Source: Paulinella micropora (Eukaryota; Cercozoa; Imbricatea; Euglyphida; Paulinellidae). From it: DNA of 64,000 bases. The position numbers were made by a program, and so were the translations under genes. Every line of letters starts with the position of its first letter. Positions within the stretch are counted from its first letter, which is position 1. Positions 22,567 to 34,106 of this stretch are shown in pieces. The notes below the pieces were generated by a model, which saw only the letters and a program-made list of their open reading frames with translations, was not told the origin of the DNA and searched no databases. The DNA lies in NCBI GenBank assembly GCA_019918135.1, contig WBZZ01006634.1, positions 16,493 through 80,492 of the forward strand, read 5' to 3'.

Positions 22567-23084
22567 CAAGTCAGTCACCTAGCCGGTCAAACAAGACAAG
22601 ACACTTCCAACGTGCCTCCAATGGAAAAAACAAATATAGCAGGGAGGGGGGGAAAGGGTCGGAAACGTAGTACCAGAGCGAGGTAGCAATGGGACCAACA
22701 GTAACTCCGCACACTGGACCCCGCAGCTGGAACCCCGCCCACCTGCCCCCGTCTCCATTCTCTCCAGTATTTACAGAGAAAATTTGCAAACAGGCGGGCC
22801 CTCCCTCCTCTCGTGCCGGCAACCCAAAAAAAAGTAAGGACAATTTGTTGACTTTTTTTTTGTCTTCGCCTTCCTTGCTTTCTCTCCTTCTTCCCTCCCC
22901 GCCGTTTCCCCCCCGAAAAAAAACCCACGTTACAGAACAGTGTTCTGTACCTTGAAACGGGAAGAGCTTTTTTTTTTAAAAAGAATTATTAAACTAGAAG
23001 ATCTCGGCACTTGTCAGCATCACGACCAAAAAAAAAAGAAGGAGACGCACATCCTTCCTTTTCTGTGTCCCTCTCTAGACGACG
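22567..23084. other. Intergenic between EGF/discoidin genes
   Basis: Polypurine then polypyrimidine sequence, with a C/T-rich tract at about 22,865-22,915. No gene supported. A pyrimidine tract (CCTTTTCTGTGTCCCTCTCTAG) ends 8 bases before the next ATG, as at other genes in this window. Confidence 0.45.
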
Positions 23085-26000
23085 ATGAACGCTGGCTTAG
23101 CGCTGGCGTTGACAGTGGTGTCCTTGGCGGATTGCGCCTGGCGCACGCCGGAACCGACGGACCTGTTGCTCGAGCTGTCCGTCGGCGCCGCCGGCGCCGT
23201 GTGGACGCTGCCGGCCGCGGGCTCGACAGCGGTTGTCGCACGCCGCCGGCAATTGGCGCAGGACGAGCCAAAATGGCTAGTAGACTGGGGCGACGGCACG
23301 CCGCCACAAGCTTGTACAACCGGCAGCCCGTGCACGCACGTGTTTGCCAGCGCGGGCGTGTTTACAATAGCGGTGGAAGGCGTGGTGCCGGGCTGGGCCA
23401 TGACGCAGGCGTGGCGCGCGCAGCAGGCGGACGAGGAGGTCGCGCTGCTCGCGATTTCGCAATGGGGCGGTTTGCAACTAAACGCTAGCAGCGGCTACCA
23501 CTTCTACGGCGAAACGCAGCTGCAGTCGCTGCCGCCGCTGTCGGCCCTTGACACGTCGCAGGTGACGAACTTCGAATTCAGCTTCGCCTGGCTCGGGGAC
23601 GCCGCCTTTGACGTGTCGGGGCTGGACACGCGCTCCGCGCTAGTGCTGCGCGGCGCGTTCGCGAACTCGCCCAAGCTCCGATTTTCCAACGTGAGCGGCT
23701 GGGACCTGTCGCGCGTGCGGGACATCTCGTACCTGTTCAACGGCACAAACGTAACAACCATCCCGGGCCTGGAGCGCTGGAACGTGACGGGCGTGTGGGA
23801 GGCAACCGCGGTGTTCGTAGTCGGCTGTGCGGGCCGACCTGTCGAGTTGGCGGCTGAATAGCTTGCGCGACGCCCGGCAGTTGCTGGACGGCGCGCCCGC
23901 GGAGCTGCTGAGCACGACGTACGACGCGTGCCTGAGCCAGCGCACAAGTGCCGAGTAGGCCGTGTGGGTGCCGTCCGCGACGCCGAGCGCGACGGTGACT
24001 CGGTCCGCGTCAGTGTCCGGGTCCGCGTCACCGTCCGCGTCAGTGTCAGGGTCCGCATCACCGAGCGTGACCGTGTCGCGGAGCGTGAACTCGTCGCTGA
24101 GCGCTTCGGCGTCGCTGACCGGCAGTTCTTCGCGGACGCCGTCGGCGTCGTTGACGGCCTCAAGCTCGAAGACTCCGACCGCGTCGGCGACCGTGTCACC
24201 GTCCGCGACCGCCTCTCCGAGCCAGAGCCCCTCTGGCTCGCCGGACGTCAACGAGTGTGCGGACGGCGTGGAGCTGGTGTGCGGGCCCGGCGCGCTGTGC
24301 ACGAACACGTATGGCTCGTACGAGTGCGGCTGCGCCGCGGGCTACGCGCCCACCAACGCCGGCCCGTTCTCGCTGGTGGAACCCGCGGGGCTGGCGGGCT
24401 GGCTGGTGACGACCTCCGGCACCGCCGCCGGCTCGCCGCTCGCGGCCGACGCGTCCGGCCTCTGGGAGAGCGACGCGGGCGCCCTGTACGACACGACGAA
24501 GCTTACGCCGTACGTCTGCAGTTCGGCCAGCACGTCCACGTCCGCGGTGACCACTACTGCGGGCGGCGTAGTGTACCGGGGCGCCTGGGTGCAGCTGGCG
24601 TCGCCCGGGCCAGCGCCCGCGGCGCTGACAAGGGTGGCGGTGGCCGCGTCGGCCGAGGTGTGGGGCGACTGGACGTACAAGACCCTGAGCGCCGCGCAAG
24701 TGACGGTCGTGGGCTCCAACGACGGCGTGGCCTGGGCGCTGGTAGGCCGCAACCCGACGGATTGGACGTCGTGGTCTCCGTCACAGGAACGGTCTTGGGA
24801 CCTGGTGGGCGGCCGGAAGTACTACAGATTTTTCCGCGTGATTGTCACCAGGAACTACCAGTACTGGAGCACCGGCGCTGAGTGCGGCACGCAGGCGGGC
24901 TGGGGCTACGTGCGCGCCACGCTGGTGCCGGCGCCGTGCGGCGACGTGGACGAGTGCGTAACCAGCGCCGGTAACTGCGCTGGGCAATGCGTCAACACCG
25001 CGGGTAGCTTTTTCTGTTCGACGTTGTCGGCCACCAGGACGCCTGAGGCGAGCGTGACCCCGAGCGTTTCCGGGTCACCCGCCGTGTCGCCGACCGTGTC
25101 GCCAACCGCGTCAGTGACAGTGACAATGACCGTGTCGGTGACCGCGTCAGTGTCGACGACCCCGGCCGCGTCACGGAGCCTCGGCTCCTCGCCGACCGTT
25201 TCGGTGTCGCTGACCGCCACTGTGTCCGTCACGCCTAGCATCACGGTGACACCGACCGCCTCCGCCACGGCAACCTCCACCGCCTCCGTCACGCCGACCG
25301 GGTCGGTGACAGTGTCGCCGACCGTGTCGGTGACAGTGACAATGACTGTGTCAGTGACCGCGTCAGTGTCGACGACCCCGGCCGCGTCACGGAGCCTCGG
25401 CTCCTCGCCGACCGCTTCGGTGTCGCTGACCGCCACTGTGTCCGTCACGCCTACCATTACGGTGACACCGACCGCCTCCGTTACGGCAACCTCCACCGCC
25501 TCCGCCACGGCGTCCGTCACACCGACTATTACGGCGACACCGACCGCAACGGCCACGAAATCTGTGACTGCCACGATATCTGTGACGCCATCCAGCTCTG
25601 TGAGTGCCACGATATCTGTGACGCCATCCAGCTCTGTGACGCCATCCGCTTCTGTGACGCCATCCAGCTCCGTGACGCCATCCAGCTCTGTGACACCATC
25701 CAGCTCTGTGACACCCACCACCTCGGCAACACGGTCCGCGACGCCGACCGTTTCAGTCACGCCATCCGCTTCTGTGACGCCATCCAGCTCTGTGACAGCC
25801 ACCGCAACGGCAACACGGTCCGCGACGGCGACGGCCTCCGTGTCCGTGACTGCGACCATTTCTGTGACACCCACTATTTCTGTGACGCCCACGCTGACGA
25901 GGTCTCCCAGCATCTCGACCACAGCGACGTCGGCTGTCGCAATCATGGCCGTTGCTATCGGGGCCTCAACCACCAATTCAAAAACAGTCACTTACGATGG

Positions 26001-28702
26001 TCTTTATCTCGTCTCGTGCCCTACTTATGCCAACAGAGATAATTGGGATCCGTCTATACCTAATTACTACGGTGACCAGTTCGCGATTACGTTTACTAGC
26101 AGCTTATCGCCTTACTCAAGCAGCATCACAGCTAGACGCACGGATAGTACGGGGGGCTGGGGATTGATCTTGCAGTTTTCGTGCACGGGTTTTCAGGTGA
26201 CGGCGAGTGTTTCCTTGTCGCCGACTGTATCCGTGACAGGGACCGTTTCGGCGACGCCGACCATAACGCCGACCGCGTCGCCGGAAGTCAATGAGTGCGC
26301 CCGCCCGGACAATGGTGGCTGCGGGGTCAACGGGGTCTGCACCAACACCTACGGCAGCTACTTCTGCACGTGCAATGCCGGCTATTTCCAGGCCGGCACA
26401 CGCACGCTCACGTCAACGAGCGACCTGTACGGCTGGGTCGTGACCGTCAGCAGCAGCAGCGCAAGCAGTGCAAACTCTGCTACGGACAATAGTGCCACGA
26501 GTTTTTGGATATCGTCAGTTAGTGGTGCTTACGGCACAACCATCAGCAGCAACGTTTGCACTAACACCGCGACTTCGCCCGTTACCGTGGCGGACGGCGC
26601 TAATTATTTCGGCGAATACGTGCAAGTAAACCAGTCGGTGGGCAGCTTCGCGACGCTCTTGTCAGTCGCCGTGATCAGCACGTCGGGCGCTACGTACCAA
26701 AGCCCTGTCAATAACTGCCCCGGAATCTGTAGCAGGCTCGGCGCCGTGTCGGAGTTGGCGGTGCTAGGATCTGCGGACCAGGGTACGAGCTGGACCTACC
26801 TAGGCACGAGCGGCACGTGGAGCGGGTGGACCGAGGGCCAGACCAAAACCGCGAGCCTTGCCCTGACCCAGGGTTATAATGCCTACCGCTTCGTCGCGAT
26901 CAGGAACTACCTGACTTACAGCTCGGTTGGTGCCATCTGTGACAAAAACGTGTTTTTGGGCGACGTGAGGGTCACGCTGAACGTGCCGTTGTGCATCCCA
27001 GTTTCGCCGACGCCGTCCGCGACGGTCTCTGTGACGCCCACTATCTCTGTGACGGCGTCCGTGACGCCCACGATCTCTGTGACGGCGTCACGGACGCCCA
27101 CGATCTCTGTGACGGTATCTGTGACGCCGTCCGTGACGCTCTCCGCGACACCGTCCGCGTCGCCAGACGTCAACGAGTGCGCCTTCACCGACAACGGCGG
27201 TTGCACCTCCAACGGCGTCTGTACCAACACGTACGGCAGCTACTTTTGCACGTGTAACTCGGGGTACCAAAACCAAACACAGCTCACGTCGCCCGGCGGC
27301 CTGTTGGGCTGGACAGTCACCGTCAGCACCACAGCCCAAAGCAGCGCCAGCGACGCGGTGGATAACAACTACCTCACGCCCTGGACCTCTGCTAGCACTG
27401 CCACTGATAATTACAATCCACCAAACCCGGTAAATGGGGTTTGCACGGGTCCCTATATTGGCTCAATCACGACGCTAACCTACGGAGGAGATTACGTGCA
27501 AATCACCAGGTCGGACGGGGCTCTCTTTCCCTTGTGGTCGGTCGGGATCGTGGCAGGCCAGCGCACGATTGCTTATGGTGCCCGTAGCTGCCTGATCCCA
27601 GCTGGCTGTACGGAGGTTTGGGCCCCGGGCACGTTACACGTCTTCGGCTCGGCCGATCGTGGCAGCAACTGGGTCTTTCTGGCTACGGGCGGCAGCTGGA
27701 CGGACTGGGCCGCCGGGCAGGAACGCGCGATTTCCCTGACCCCAACGTCCGGCTACAACGCGTACCGCTTCGTTCTCGGCCAGAGCTGGGCCTCTGTTAC
27801 GGGGGGCATATCATCGTGTATGCCGTCAGCGGGCCTGGGCGACCTCAGGCTCACGCTGACCGCGCCGGTGTGCATCCCAGTCTCGCCGACCGCTTCCGTG
27901 ACGCCAACACCAAGCAGAACAGTTACTCCTACCCGGAGCGTGTGCCCCGCAGGATCATATCTTAGCGGCTCGAGCTGCGTGGACCAGAACGAATGTCAAT
28001 TGAATTTTGGTGCAGGGTGGCCTTGCAAGTATGACAGCTGTCCTTTAACTGCGGACGGCTACAACTACGGCAAAGCTTGTGAGATCTGTACCAATGCTGA
28101 TTATAGCAGTGGTACAAGATACACTTGCAGTGCCATTGTCAAGCTTCGAATCCGTTACAGTATCGGTTCTACCGGTGCCACCTATTGCGTAATGGGGGAT
28201 GGCTACGCGGCCAATGTTGGGTTCGGCGCCAGGTTATTTATCCAGCAATCGAGCGCCGCCTGCAATTTTCAATTTTCTAATTTAGGAACTCAACCTACTG
28301 GCAGTGATAATTATTATTGGATGATTGCCTATGGGGGCAATAACTGCGCCGCCGTTGATGTTTTGACCGCCGGATCGTGGGTGCGTTCTTACTATTTGAA
28401 CGGGGCCGCACCAGCAAGAAATGACTGGAAATATCATTTTTCGTTTGAGCCCTTCGGTACCCCCCGGAAATGGGCAGTTAGGAATTAGGTACGTTATCAG
28501 AACAAGGCAAGACAAAAACATGTGCCTCCAATGGAAAATATCAGGGACGGGAACGTACGATAGCGATGTAGAAATCAGGCCGCTTGACGCCGCTAATTGC
28601 CCGCACTTGGAATCCTCGTATTACAGGGATTGGGTTGATAGTGGATCTCTCCATTACGGCTGCCTGTTCCATTTGACAACAGTTGATTACCCAGCAACTT
28701 GA
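23085..28702 (+). pseudogene. Secreted EGF/discoidin-domain protein with long Ser/Thr stalk, paralogue C
   Basis: A diverged third member of the family. The signal peptide, PKD-like and DUF285-like regions span 23085 to about 23,815. A frameshift follows (about 23,815-23,830), then an in-frame TAG at 23956 where copies A and B have Cys. After that, one open frame covers 23959-28488. It encodes a Ser/Thr stalk, an EGF (DVNECADGVELVCG), a discoidin-like module, and a ~300-residue stalk of SVTPT/SVTATS units containing two near-identical blocks. Three more EGF plus discoidin-like pairs follow, then a distinct C-terminal domain (NECQLNFGAGWPCKYDSC onward). At a run of six C (28460-28465) the frame shifts, and the true end is probably 28702 (TTVDYPAT). 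If the shifts are artefacts, this is a ~1,870-residue adhesin-like protein. Mucin-like stalks usually lift adhesive modules off the surface. Confidence 0.8.
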
Positions 28703-28892
28703 CTACATGACCAACAAAAATCATTGGCAGAGGAGGGCGAGGGTGTGTTCAAAGGGGCACACGCTGCGGCCGTGGCACGACTGCTTAACGTGAGGAACAC
28801 AAGATTTTCATTTGGTATTCAGCTCTTGATTTATTTTTCCTTCATTAAACACACTTAGACCACCAAAAAAAGAGACACGCGGCACAGCTAAT

Positions 28893-29627
28893 TCATTTGG
28901 TTAAGGTTTTTGTACAGTCCTTCCACAGGTAATCACGATGGTAAGTTTGATGCGCCCAGCCACTTATGTCGTTGCGACCGTTAAGGCCGGGCTGAAGGCA
29001 GTACCCCTCGGCCTCCATCTTGGCAAAAATACGGGATCCCTCCGCAGAAACTTCTATCAAGATCCACGTGGGCCGGTGCCTGGTAAAGTTGACTCCATCA
29101 AGAGCTTCCAATTCATAGCCTTCAACGTCTAGGCTCCAGAAATCTATTTCATGGATTTTGTGTCTGTCCAGTACTACTGAGAGGGGATAGGCAGGTATCT
29201 TTCCCGAGCCACTTACCTTGGCCATTGGCGAGCCATCGTCGCTCAGCCCGATCTCGTGCGGACCCCCAAACTTGGTCAGGGCGGCGTGCAGGCAGAGGGA
29301 CGGCGGCTCGCGATGACTTTTGCAAGCCAAGGATTTGGCTTTGGAAGGCTCAATCAGTAGCCCTCGCCAACCAAACTTTTTCTCAGCGGCCAGCGTGTTA
29401 CTGAAGAGCAAGCCGTCCTGGCCTCCTGACTCAACGAAGAAGCCCCCTGGTTTCGCAAAGACCTGTCTTTCCCTTAATGTTAGATCTAGTGGAACTCCTC
29501 CATCGGTGGTTTTGCAGCAGGACATAGAGATATGGCTTGAGTTCCAGACTTCCGATGACCACACCTCATTCGGCTCTAGCCACCAATCGGCTGCCCAACT
29601 CATGCTAAGTGCCAAGAGCAATAACAT
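28893..29627 (-). CDS. Secreted or luminal FkbM-family methyltransferase
   Basis: 244 residues from ATG 29627. The N-terminus is a short signal peptide or anchor (MLLLLALSMSWAADWW). The remainder matches the FkbM/Methyltransf_21 pattern. The SAM-binding start is GGFFVESGGQDGLLFSNTLA with the following acidic strand WRGLLIEP; DFWSLDVEGYELEALDG is the characteristic motif late in the domain. Family members are SAM-dependent methyltransferases, often acting on sugars. The substrate cannot be read from the sequence. The D-G in ESGGQDG replaces the more usual D-x-G-A-x-D-G pattern. The signal peptide places it in the secretory pathway, next to the secreted EGF/discoidin gene, so glycan modification is a reasonable inference. 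It converges with paralogue C. Confidence 0.82.
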   Translation of the reverse strand: MLLLLALSMSWAADWWLEPNEVWSSEVWNSSHISMSCCKTTDGGVPLDLTLRERQVFAKPGGFFVESGGQDGLLFSNTLAAEKKFGWRGLLIEPSKAKSLACKSHREPPSLCLHAALTKFGGPHEIGLSDDGSPMAKVSGSGKIPAYPLSVVLDRHKIHEIDFWSLDVEGYELEALDGVNFTRHRPTWILIEVSAEGSRIFAKMEAEGYCLQPGLNGRNDISGWAHQTYHRDYLWKDCTKTLTK

Positions 29628-30194
29628 CTTGGGCCTTCCTGCTAACAATTCCGGTCGTGTCTGCAGGGTTGTGCTGGAGCTGCGCGTGAATTGGGTGTAG
29701 CACGATTGTGGCGCCCTCCCTCCCTTTCCTCCCCCTTTTTTTGCACTCTCTTGTTTATTCCTTTCCCCCGGCCCCCCCCCTTGCTATATCTGGGGGGGGG
29801 GGGTCGCGCCCGTTCACAACCCCAACCACCCCCCCCCCTCCCTCTCTCCCGTACAGTTTTGTTTATTTCTTTTTTTTTTGTTCCTGGTAGTACCGGGAAT
29901 CCCGGCACTGCCTCTTGCCCCCTTACCCCGCCCCCGCCTTCCCCGCCGCACTAAAACCAGGCCGCCAGGCACTCGGCGCGAGTTAGCTTCAAGTGTAGGC
30001 GTTTCGAGGCCACTGGGGCGCGGCAGGCCGCGGGCAGCTGCGCCGTAGAAGAGACGAACCCCGCACCAGCTCCTGGCAGCCGGCCCACGCGCTGAGGTTA
30101 AAAAAACAGGCCCCCCCCCCCGCTCAGCCTGTCGGCGGAGCTCGTCGTCGCGGCCGCGACGAACGTCCCAGGTACTTGAGAGGATGGTTAAACC
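29628..30194. other. Intergenic with C/T-rich and G-rich runs
   Basis: Dominated by C, G and T homopolymer tracts (29,700-29,940), then a 200-bp GC-rich stretch without a convincing frame. It could contain the 5' end of the following gene. Confidence 0.35.
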
Positions 30195-30680
30195 ATGCGG
30201 GTAGAAACAAACGTCTCAGGCCCGACTGGGGCCAGGCGTCGGTTGAACATCATTGAGACGTCGCCGGGGGAGGGAAAGGGCACGCGCCGATGTCAGCCCC
30301 CCCGTCCGTCAGCTTGCGCGCAGAAGAAAGCTGGCTTGCCACAGGGGGGTCCAGCAGCAGCGCGTGCCGGTCACGGGGAATTCCAGGTCGCGCAGAGACG
30401 AAGCTCGGGCAGAAAGAAAGCGTCTTTGGTCTCGGGTGGTGGCGAGCGTCACGTTGCCCGAGGACAGCAAGCGCACCTGGATGAGGTCGGCCTGCACGAC
30501 TTGTACTTGTACACCCTGGACGAGCCGCACGGGTTAGTGTGCCCCGAGACAAACGAATTTCGGCTGCGCTCGGAGCAGCTCAAGGAAATGCGCGAGGGCC
30601 ACGCGGATGCACGAGAATTCTTCGAAAGCCGCGGCATCCCCGCGAAATACTTGGGTTTGGCCAAAGTTGGCGAGTTCTGA
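30195..30680 (+). CDS. Hypothetical protein, start uncertain
   Basis: Open from ATG 30195 to TGA 30680 (161 residues). The first ~95 residues are Arg/Pro/Gly-rich and look like translated GC-rich non-coding or frameshifted sequence. The last ~65 look like a real, folded, acidic/helical segment (LDEVGLHDLYLYTLDEPHG, RLRSEQLKEMREGHADAREF, GIPAKYLGLAKVGEF). I therefore trust the 3' end and frame but not the start. An upstream exon or an indel around 30,300-30,470 is possible. No family recognised. Confidence 0.4.
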   Translation: MRVETNVSGPTGARRRLNIIETSPGEGKGTRRCQPPRPSACAQKKAGLPQGGPAAARAGHGEFQVAQRRSSGRKKASLVSGGGERHVARGQQAHLDEVGLHDLYLYTLDEPHGLVCPETNEFRLRSEQLKEMREGHADAREFFESRGIPAKYLGLAKVGEF

Positions 30681-31073
30681 TATAAGCTTGTCTTAGTTCA
30701 ACATGATTAAAACATCGACTCACACTTCTGATGAGACATTACACTTGATATTTCCAGGAGAGATTGAGCCTGCAAACATGAAGAAAAGTTACAGCCTGCC
30801 ACACTCCCCCTCCCCCCCCCCACCCGCAGCGAACGAACATGTAAATAAGAAATTGCAACCAGTGACCTCCCCCGCCCTCCCCCTCTCCCCCGCTTGCGGG
30901 AAAGGCGCGCCGCGGGCTGGGAGAGGAAGAGACAGAGGTGCCCCCGGGGGGAGGGAATTTAGCCTAAATTCCCTCCTTTCCTCCCTGATTCTCTCTTTCC
31001 ACCAGAAGACACTGCCAGGTTGTTGGCTCCCCCCCCCTCACCCTAACTTGTAAACTGTCAAGCAAACACAGAA

Positions 31074-32647
31074 ATGTACCAAGCTTCAGACGATGCCTTG
31101 CGGGTGTACGAAGAAAGGTTTGAGGGTTTGCCAACACAGGCAAACATGGTTATCGGTCAGGTTTTGTTGTTACCAAAGTGCAACTTACTAGGCCAACAAG
31201 CAAGCGTCTTACTTAAACTTGATTTACTACTCTCTGTTGATTCTATACTTGCCGCTGATTTGTCTACCTCGCCAGTAGCCAGACTCTATGCCAGCTTTGC
31301 CTGTTGGGACGAGCTTTACCAAAGCACCAAGATAGCGTTAAGGTTAGACATCTCGGACATACAAACAAGCGCGTTGGTTGTGTCAAAAGGGACAGGACCT
31401 TGTGGCGTCATAGTGCTTTGAGAAAGCGGTCAGGGAGGCGCTTTGATCACCAACACCGGCTTGGGAAGTCTGTCAAGCTCGTGCCGGACAGAGTAACCAT
31501 GCTTGTGAAAAAGTACAAGGCCGAGAGTCTTGAACGTTTTCTGACGGATGAATTGAGTTCGCGAATATTTCACGATACTCTCGAAGGCCTACTGACAAAG
31601 TTTCATGATCCAAATAAAGCAGGGCCGGAGTGTCTAAAACATCTGAGTGATTTATTTTTGCCGCCGAACTACAACCCGGATGTATATTCCAAGCTGGGTG
31701 CATTTCTCTGTTGGCCCGCCTTCTGGGCCGAATTGCTCGTGCAGCTTAAACAACAAACTCAGCGGGACGCAACCACGCTGGCAGGAGAATTGAAGGCGAA
31801 AATAATAGCCTATGTCATTTTGTGGTATCTGCGACAAGGCGCCTCGTGGTCACCGGCACAGGAGAGAACTTCCCCTGTGCCACAAAGGTATAGTGTGCCC
31901 GTTGCAACTGCTCTGCGTGCGGATTCGGGGCCTGTGCTAGTAGAGAGTGCAGCGCCCGTGGAGCAGACCCATCCGCCAACGTCGTCCGGCACTTTCGACC
32001 AGAGAGTGTTTGTGCACCACCCTTCAACCCGCGGCACCGGCGCCTCCCGGAACGGAAGGACGACGCCCGTCTCTCGCGGCATTCTGTTTCCTAGGCCAAA
32101 AGATAAGCCAAAGCCTGTGGGTGTCAACACCCCCAATTATTCTCTCAAGGACCCGAAATCCCCGCCAAGCCCTCCTCTGGCAGCCAAAACATTTCTTTCT
32201 CCAGCAGCGGGGCCCAAACCCCCGCCAAGCCCTCCTCCGCCAGCCAGAACATTTCGTTCTCCAGTGGCGGGTCCCAAGACGCGGGCAGACATGAAACCAA
32301 ACAAAAAGTCTACGGCAGAGACCAGCAACAGGCCGGAGACCCCGCCCTCTACACAAGGCGGTAACCTAATTCCCTTGCCTGGCTTAACTCCAGGACAGAT
32401 AGGCGGGACCCGACGAGAGTTGGAGCAGAAGTTCAAGAAAAGCAGCAGCAACCGCGCGGGCGGCGCCAACGGACCCCCGCCGGGCCCCCCGCCAGGAACG
32501 CAACTCCGTTCTACGAAAGAGACTAGTATGTCAGAGGCAGAGATACGTTCTCTTCGACAGGCAGGCATTACACGCACGCGCCCCAAGGCCTCCTCACACT
32601 GGTCATTTCGTGCCGTGATCCCTCCCCCGTCCACAAAAAGGGTCTAA
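31074..32647 (+). CDS. Hypothetical protein with proline-rich repeats, two exons
   Basis: ATG 31074 opens a helical N-terminal region (RVYEERFEGLPTQANMVIG). The frame would end at a TGA near 31,420. A 56-nt GT-AG intron at 31413-31468 joins it in phase 0 to the long frame ending at TAA 32647, giving about 505 residues. The acceptor (GGGAAG) lacks a pyrimidine tract, so a frameshift is the alternative. After a second helical segment (VKKYKAESLERFLTDELSS ... AFLCWPAFWAELLVQL), residues from about 250 are Pro/Ser/Thr-rich. They include two direct copies of a ~20-residue unit (PPSPP.A.TF.SP.AGPK). A Pro/Gly patch (GPPPGPPPGTQ) and the short helix SEAEIRSLRQAG near the end suggest a scaffold that binds SH3, WW or actin-type partners. 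No named domain recognised. Confidence 0.6.
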
Positions 32648-33182
32648 GAAACAAAAAGAAATGTAATAAAACTATGTCAGGCGCGCTCTCCTCCTCTCTT
32701 TTAACCTCCCAACCGTCGGCGTTCGCTCATGTCCGGAGCGCGCAAGCTCGTGAATCAGTTTGCCAGGGGAGAGGGGGGGGCCGACCCCGAACTCCCGGGT
32801 CTGCCTCATTTCTTGCTCTTGCCTTTACCCCCCCCCCCCCCCCTTTTCTTTGCGAGCAAACGCGGGCGGGGCTTAAAAAACTTTTTAGGTATAAGATTTG
32901 CCCGCGCCCCCCCCGCCGGGAGTTCGGGGCCGCGACTATCGGCCGGCCCCCCCCCCCCGCTTTTTCCAATGATCCGTCGCCCTCCCCTGTTGAGGAGGGA
33001 GGGGGGGCCAAAAGCAGAAATTAAGCTGGCGTCTGCTCTAGCAACAACGGTTCCTCATTCTCTGGCGTTTTACACCCCCCTCCTGTGTTGGTTCGGCGCT
33101 TGTGTGTGTGTGTGTGCTGTTCTTTTGCCTTGGCGGGCTGAACCTTCTCTCATGGCTTGTTTTTTTTTGGGACAGCTTGGAA
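32648..33182. other. Intergenic with an inverted repeat
   Basis: GC-rich, with C runs near 32,830 and 32,950. Two copies of CGAACTCCCGG/CCGGGAGTTCG face each other (about 32,789 and 32,918), flanked by GGGGGGGCCGACC and GGCCGGCCCCCC. Together they form an imperfect ~170-bp inverted repeat. No gene is supported. Confidence 0.5.
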
Positions 33183-33887
33183 ATGGGCCGCAAGAGAAGG
33201 CGACGGCGCGACCGAGCAGCGGCGGCGCGACAGCAACAGCAACAGCAGCAGCAACAGCAACAGCAACAGCGGCAGCAACAGCAACAGACGGTCCGAACGA
33301 AGAAGAAGAGGCGTGTCGTGATCGGGCGGCGCCCGCCCGAAGTTAATCAGGAAGAAGCGGCGGCAGAAGCGGCGGCAGAACTGTTGTTGCTGCTGTGCTG
33401 GCGCGACGGCTGCGACGAGTGGTGGCCCGCCACCGACGGCGGCGGCGGCGGCCGCCGCTGCCGGCGCTGCGACGACGCGGTGTACTGCAGCCGCCAGTGC
33501 CGCGACGAGGCTAAGGACGAGCACCGCGGCTGTTGCGGGCAGGACGCGGAGCGATTACTGGCCAAGGTCTTTATGTCACGGGTCGCGCAGCCGCGGTTGG
33601 CGCGGCGGCTGCTGCGGCTAGTGCCCGCCGACGCGCAGGGTGGCGTCTTGTACGCGGCGTGCCGCCCCGGCCAGGACGGCGTGGCGTGCGCGTACTGGTC
33701 CGAGCGCGAGTTGGGGCTGCCGCAAAAGGACTACCTGCGCGACAAGCTGCGAGAAACGTCACGCACCGGCTGCGCGTTAGTAGTAGAGGCCCTGGTCAGG
33801 CCCGTGGACCGCGCACAGGCGCTGCCCGGCGGCTGGTGGTGGTGGCAGAAAGAAATCTGGCTCTCGACGATCCCCACGCCTGAGTAG
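33183..33887 (+). CDS. MYND-type zinc-finger protein with polyglutamine tract
   Basis: 234 residues from ATG 33183. A basic leader (MGRKRRRRRDR) could act as a nuclear signal. A CAA/CAG-encoded polyglutamine tract of about 20 residues follows, then a second basic patch (RTKKKRRVVIGRR). The MYND-like finger spans roughly residues 75-120. C..C pairs are spaced as CWRDGC ... CRRC and YCSRQC, followed by H and C in EHRGCC, interrupted by a Gly-rich insert. MYND fingers bind proline-rich partners, often in transcriptional co-repressors or SMYD methyltransferases; no SET domain accompanies it here. The remaining ~110 residues are unrecognised. A T-rich tract ending in ACAG precedes the start by 9 bases and may be a 5'UTR splice acceptor. 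The proline-rich protein encoded just upstream is a conceivable partner (inference). Confidence 0.75.
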   Translation: MGRKRRRRRDRAAAARQQQQQQQQQQQQQRQQQQQTVRTKKKRRVVIGRRPPEVNQEEAAAEAAAELLLLLCWRDGCDEWWPATDGGGGGRRCRRCDDAVYCSRQCRDEAKDEHRGCCGQDAERLLAKVFMSRVAQPRLARRLLRLVPADAQGGVLYAACRPGQDGVACAYWSERELGLPQKDYLRDKLRETSRTGCALVVEALVRPVDRAQALPGGWWWWQKEIWLSTIPTPE

Positions 33888-34106
33888 ACAACGAAAAAAA
33901 GGATTCTTGGGTGTGTGTCCTTTTTTTGTTGGAACGAGAGCAGAACGGGGGGGGGGAGGGGAGGAGCAGATGGCGATCGCCGATTTGCTCCGAAATCTGT
34001 GCCTCGGGGGAAAAAAAGGAAGGGGGGATGGAAATTTGTTTTTTTTTTCTTTGGTGGTGTAAAAAAAAGAAGTATTAATAAAAGGGAACCGAGTTTTTGC
34101 GCAAGC

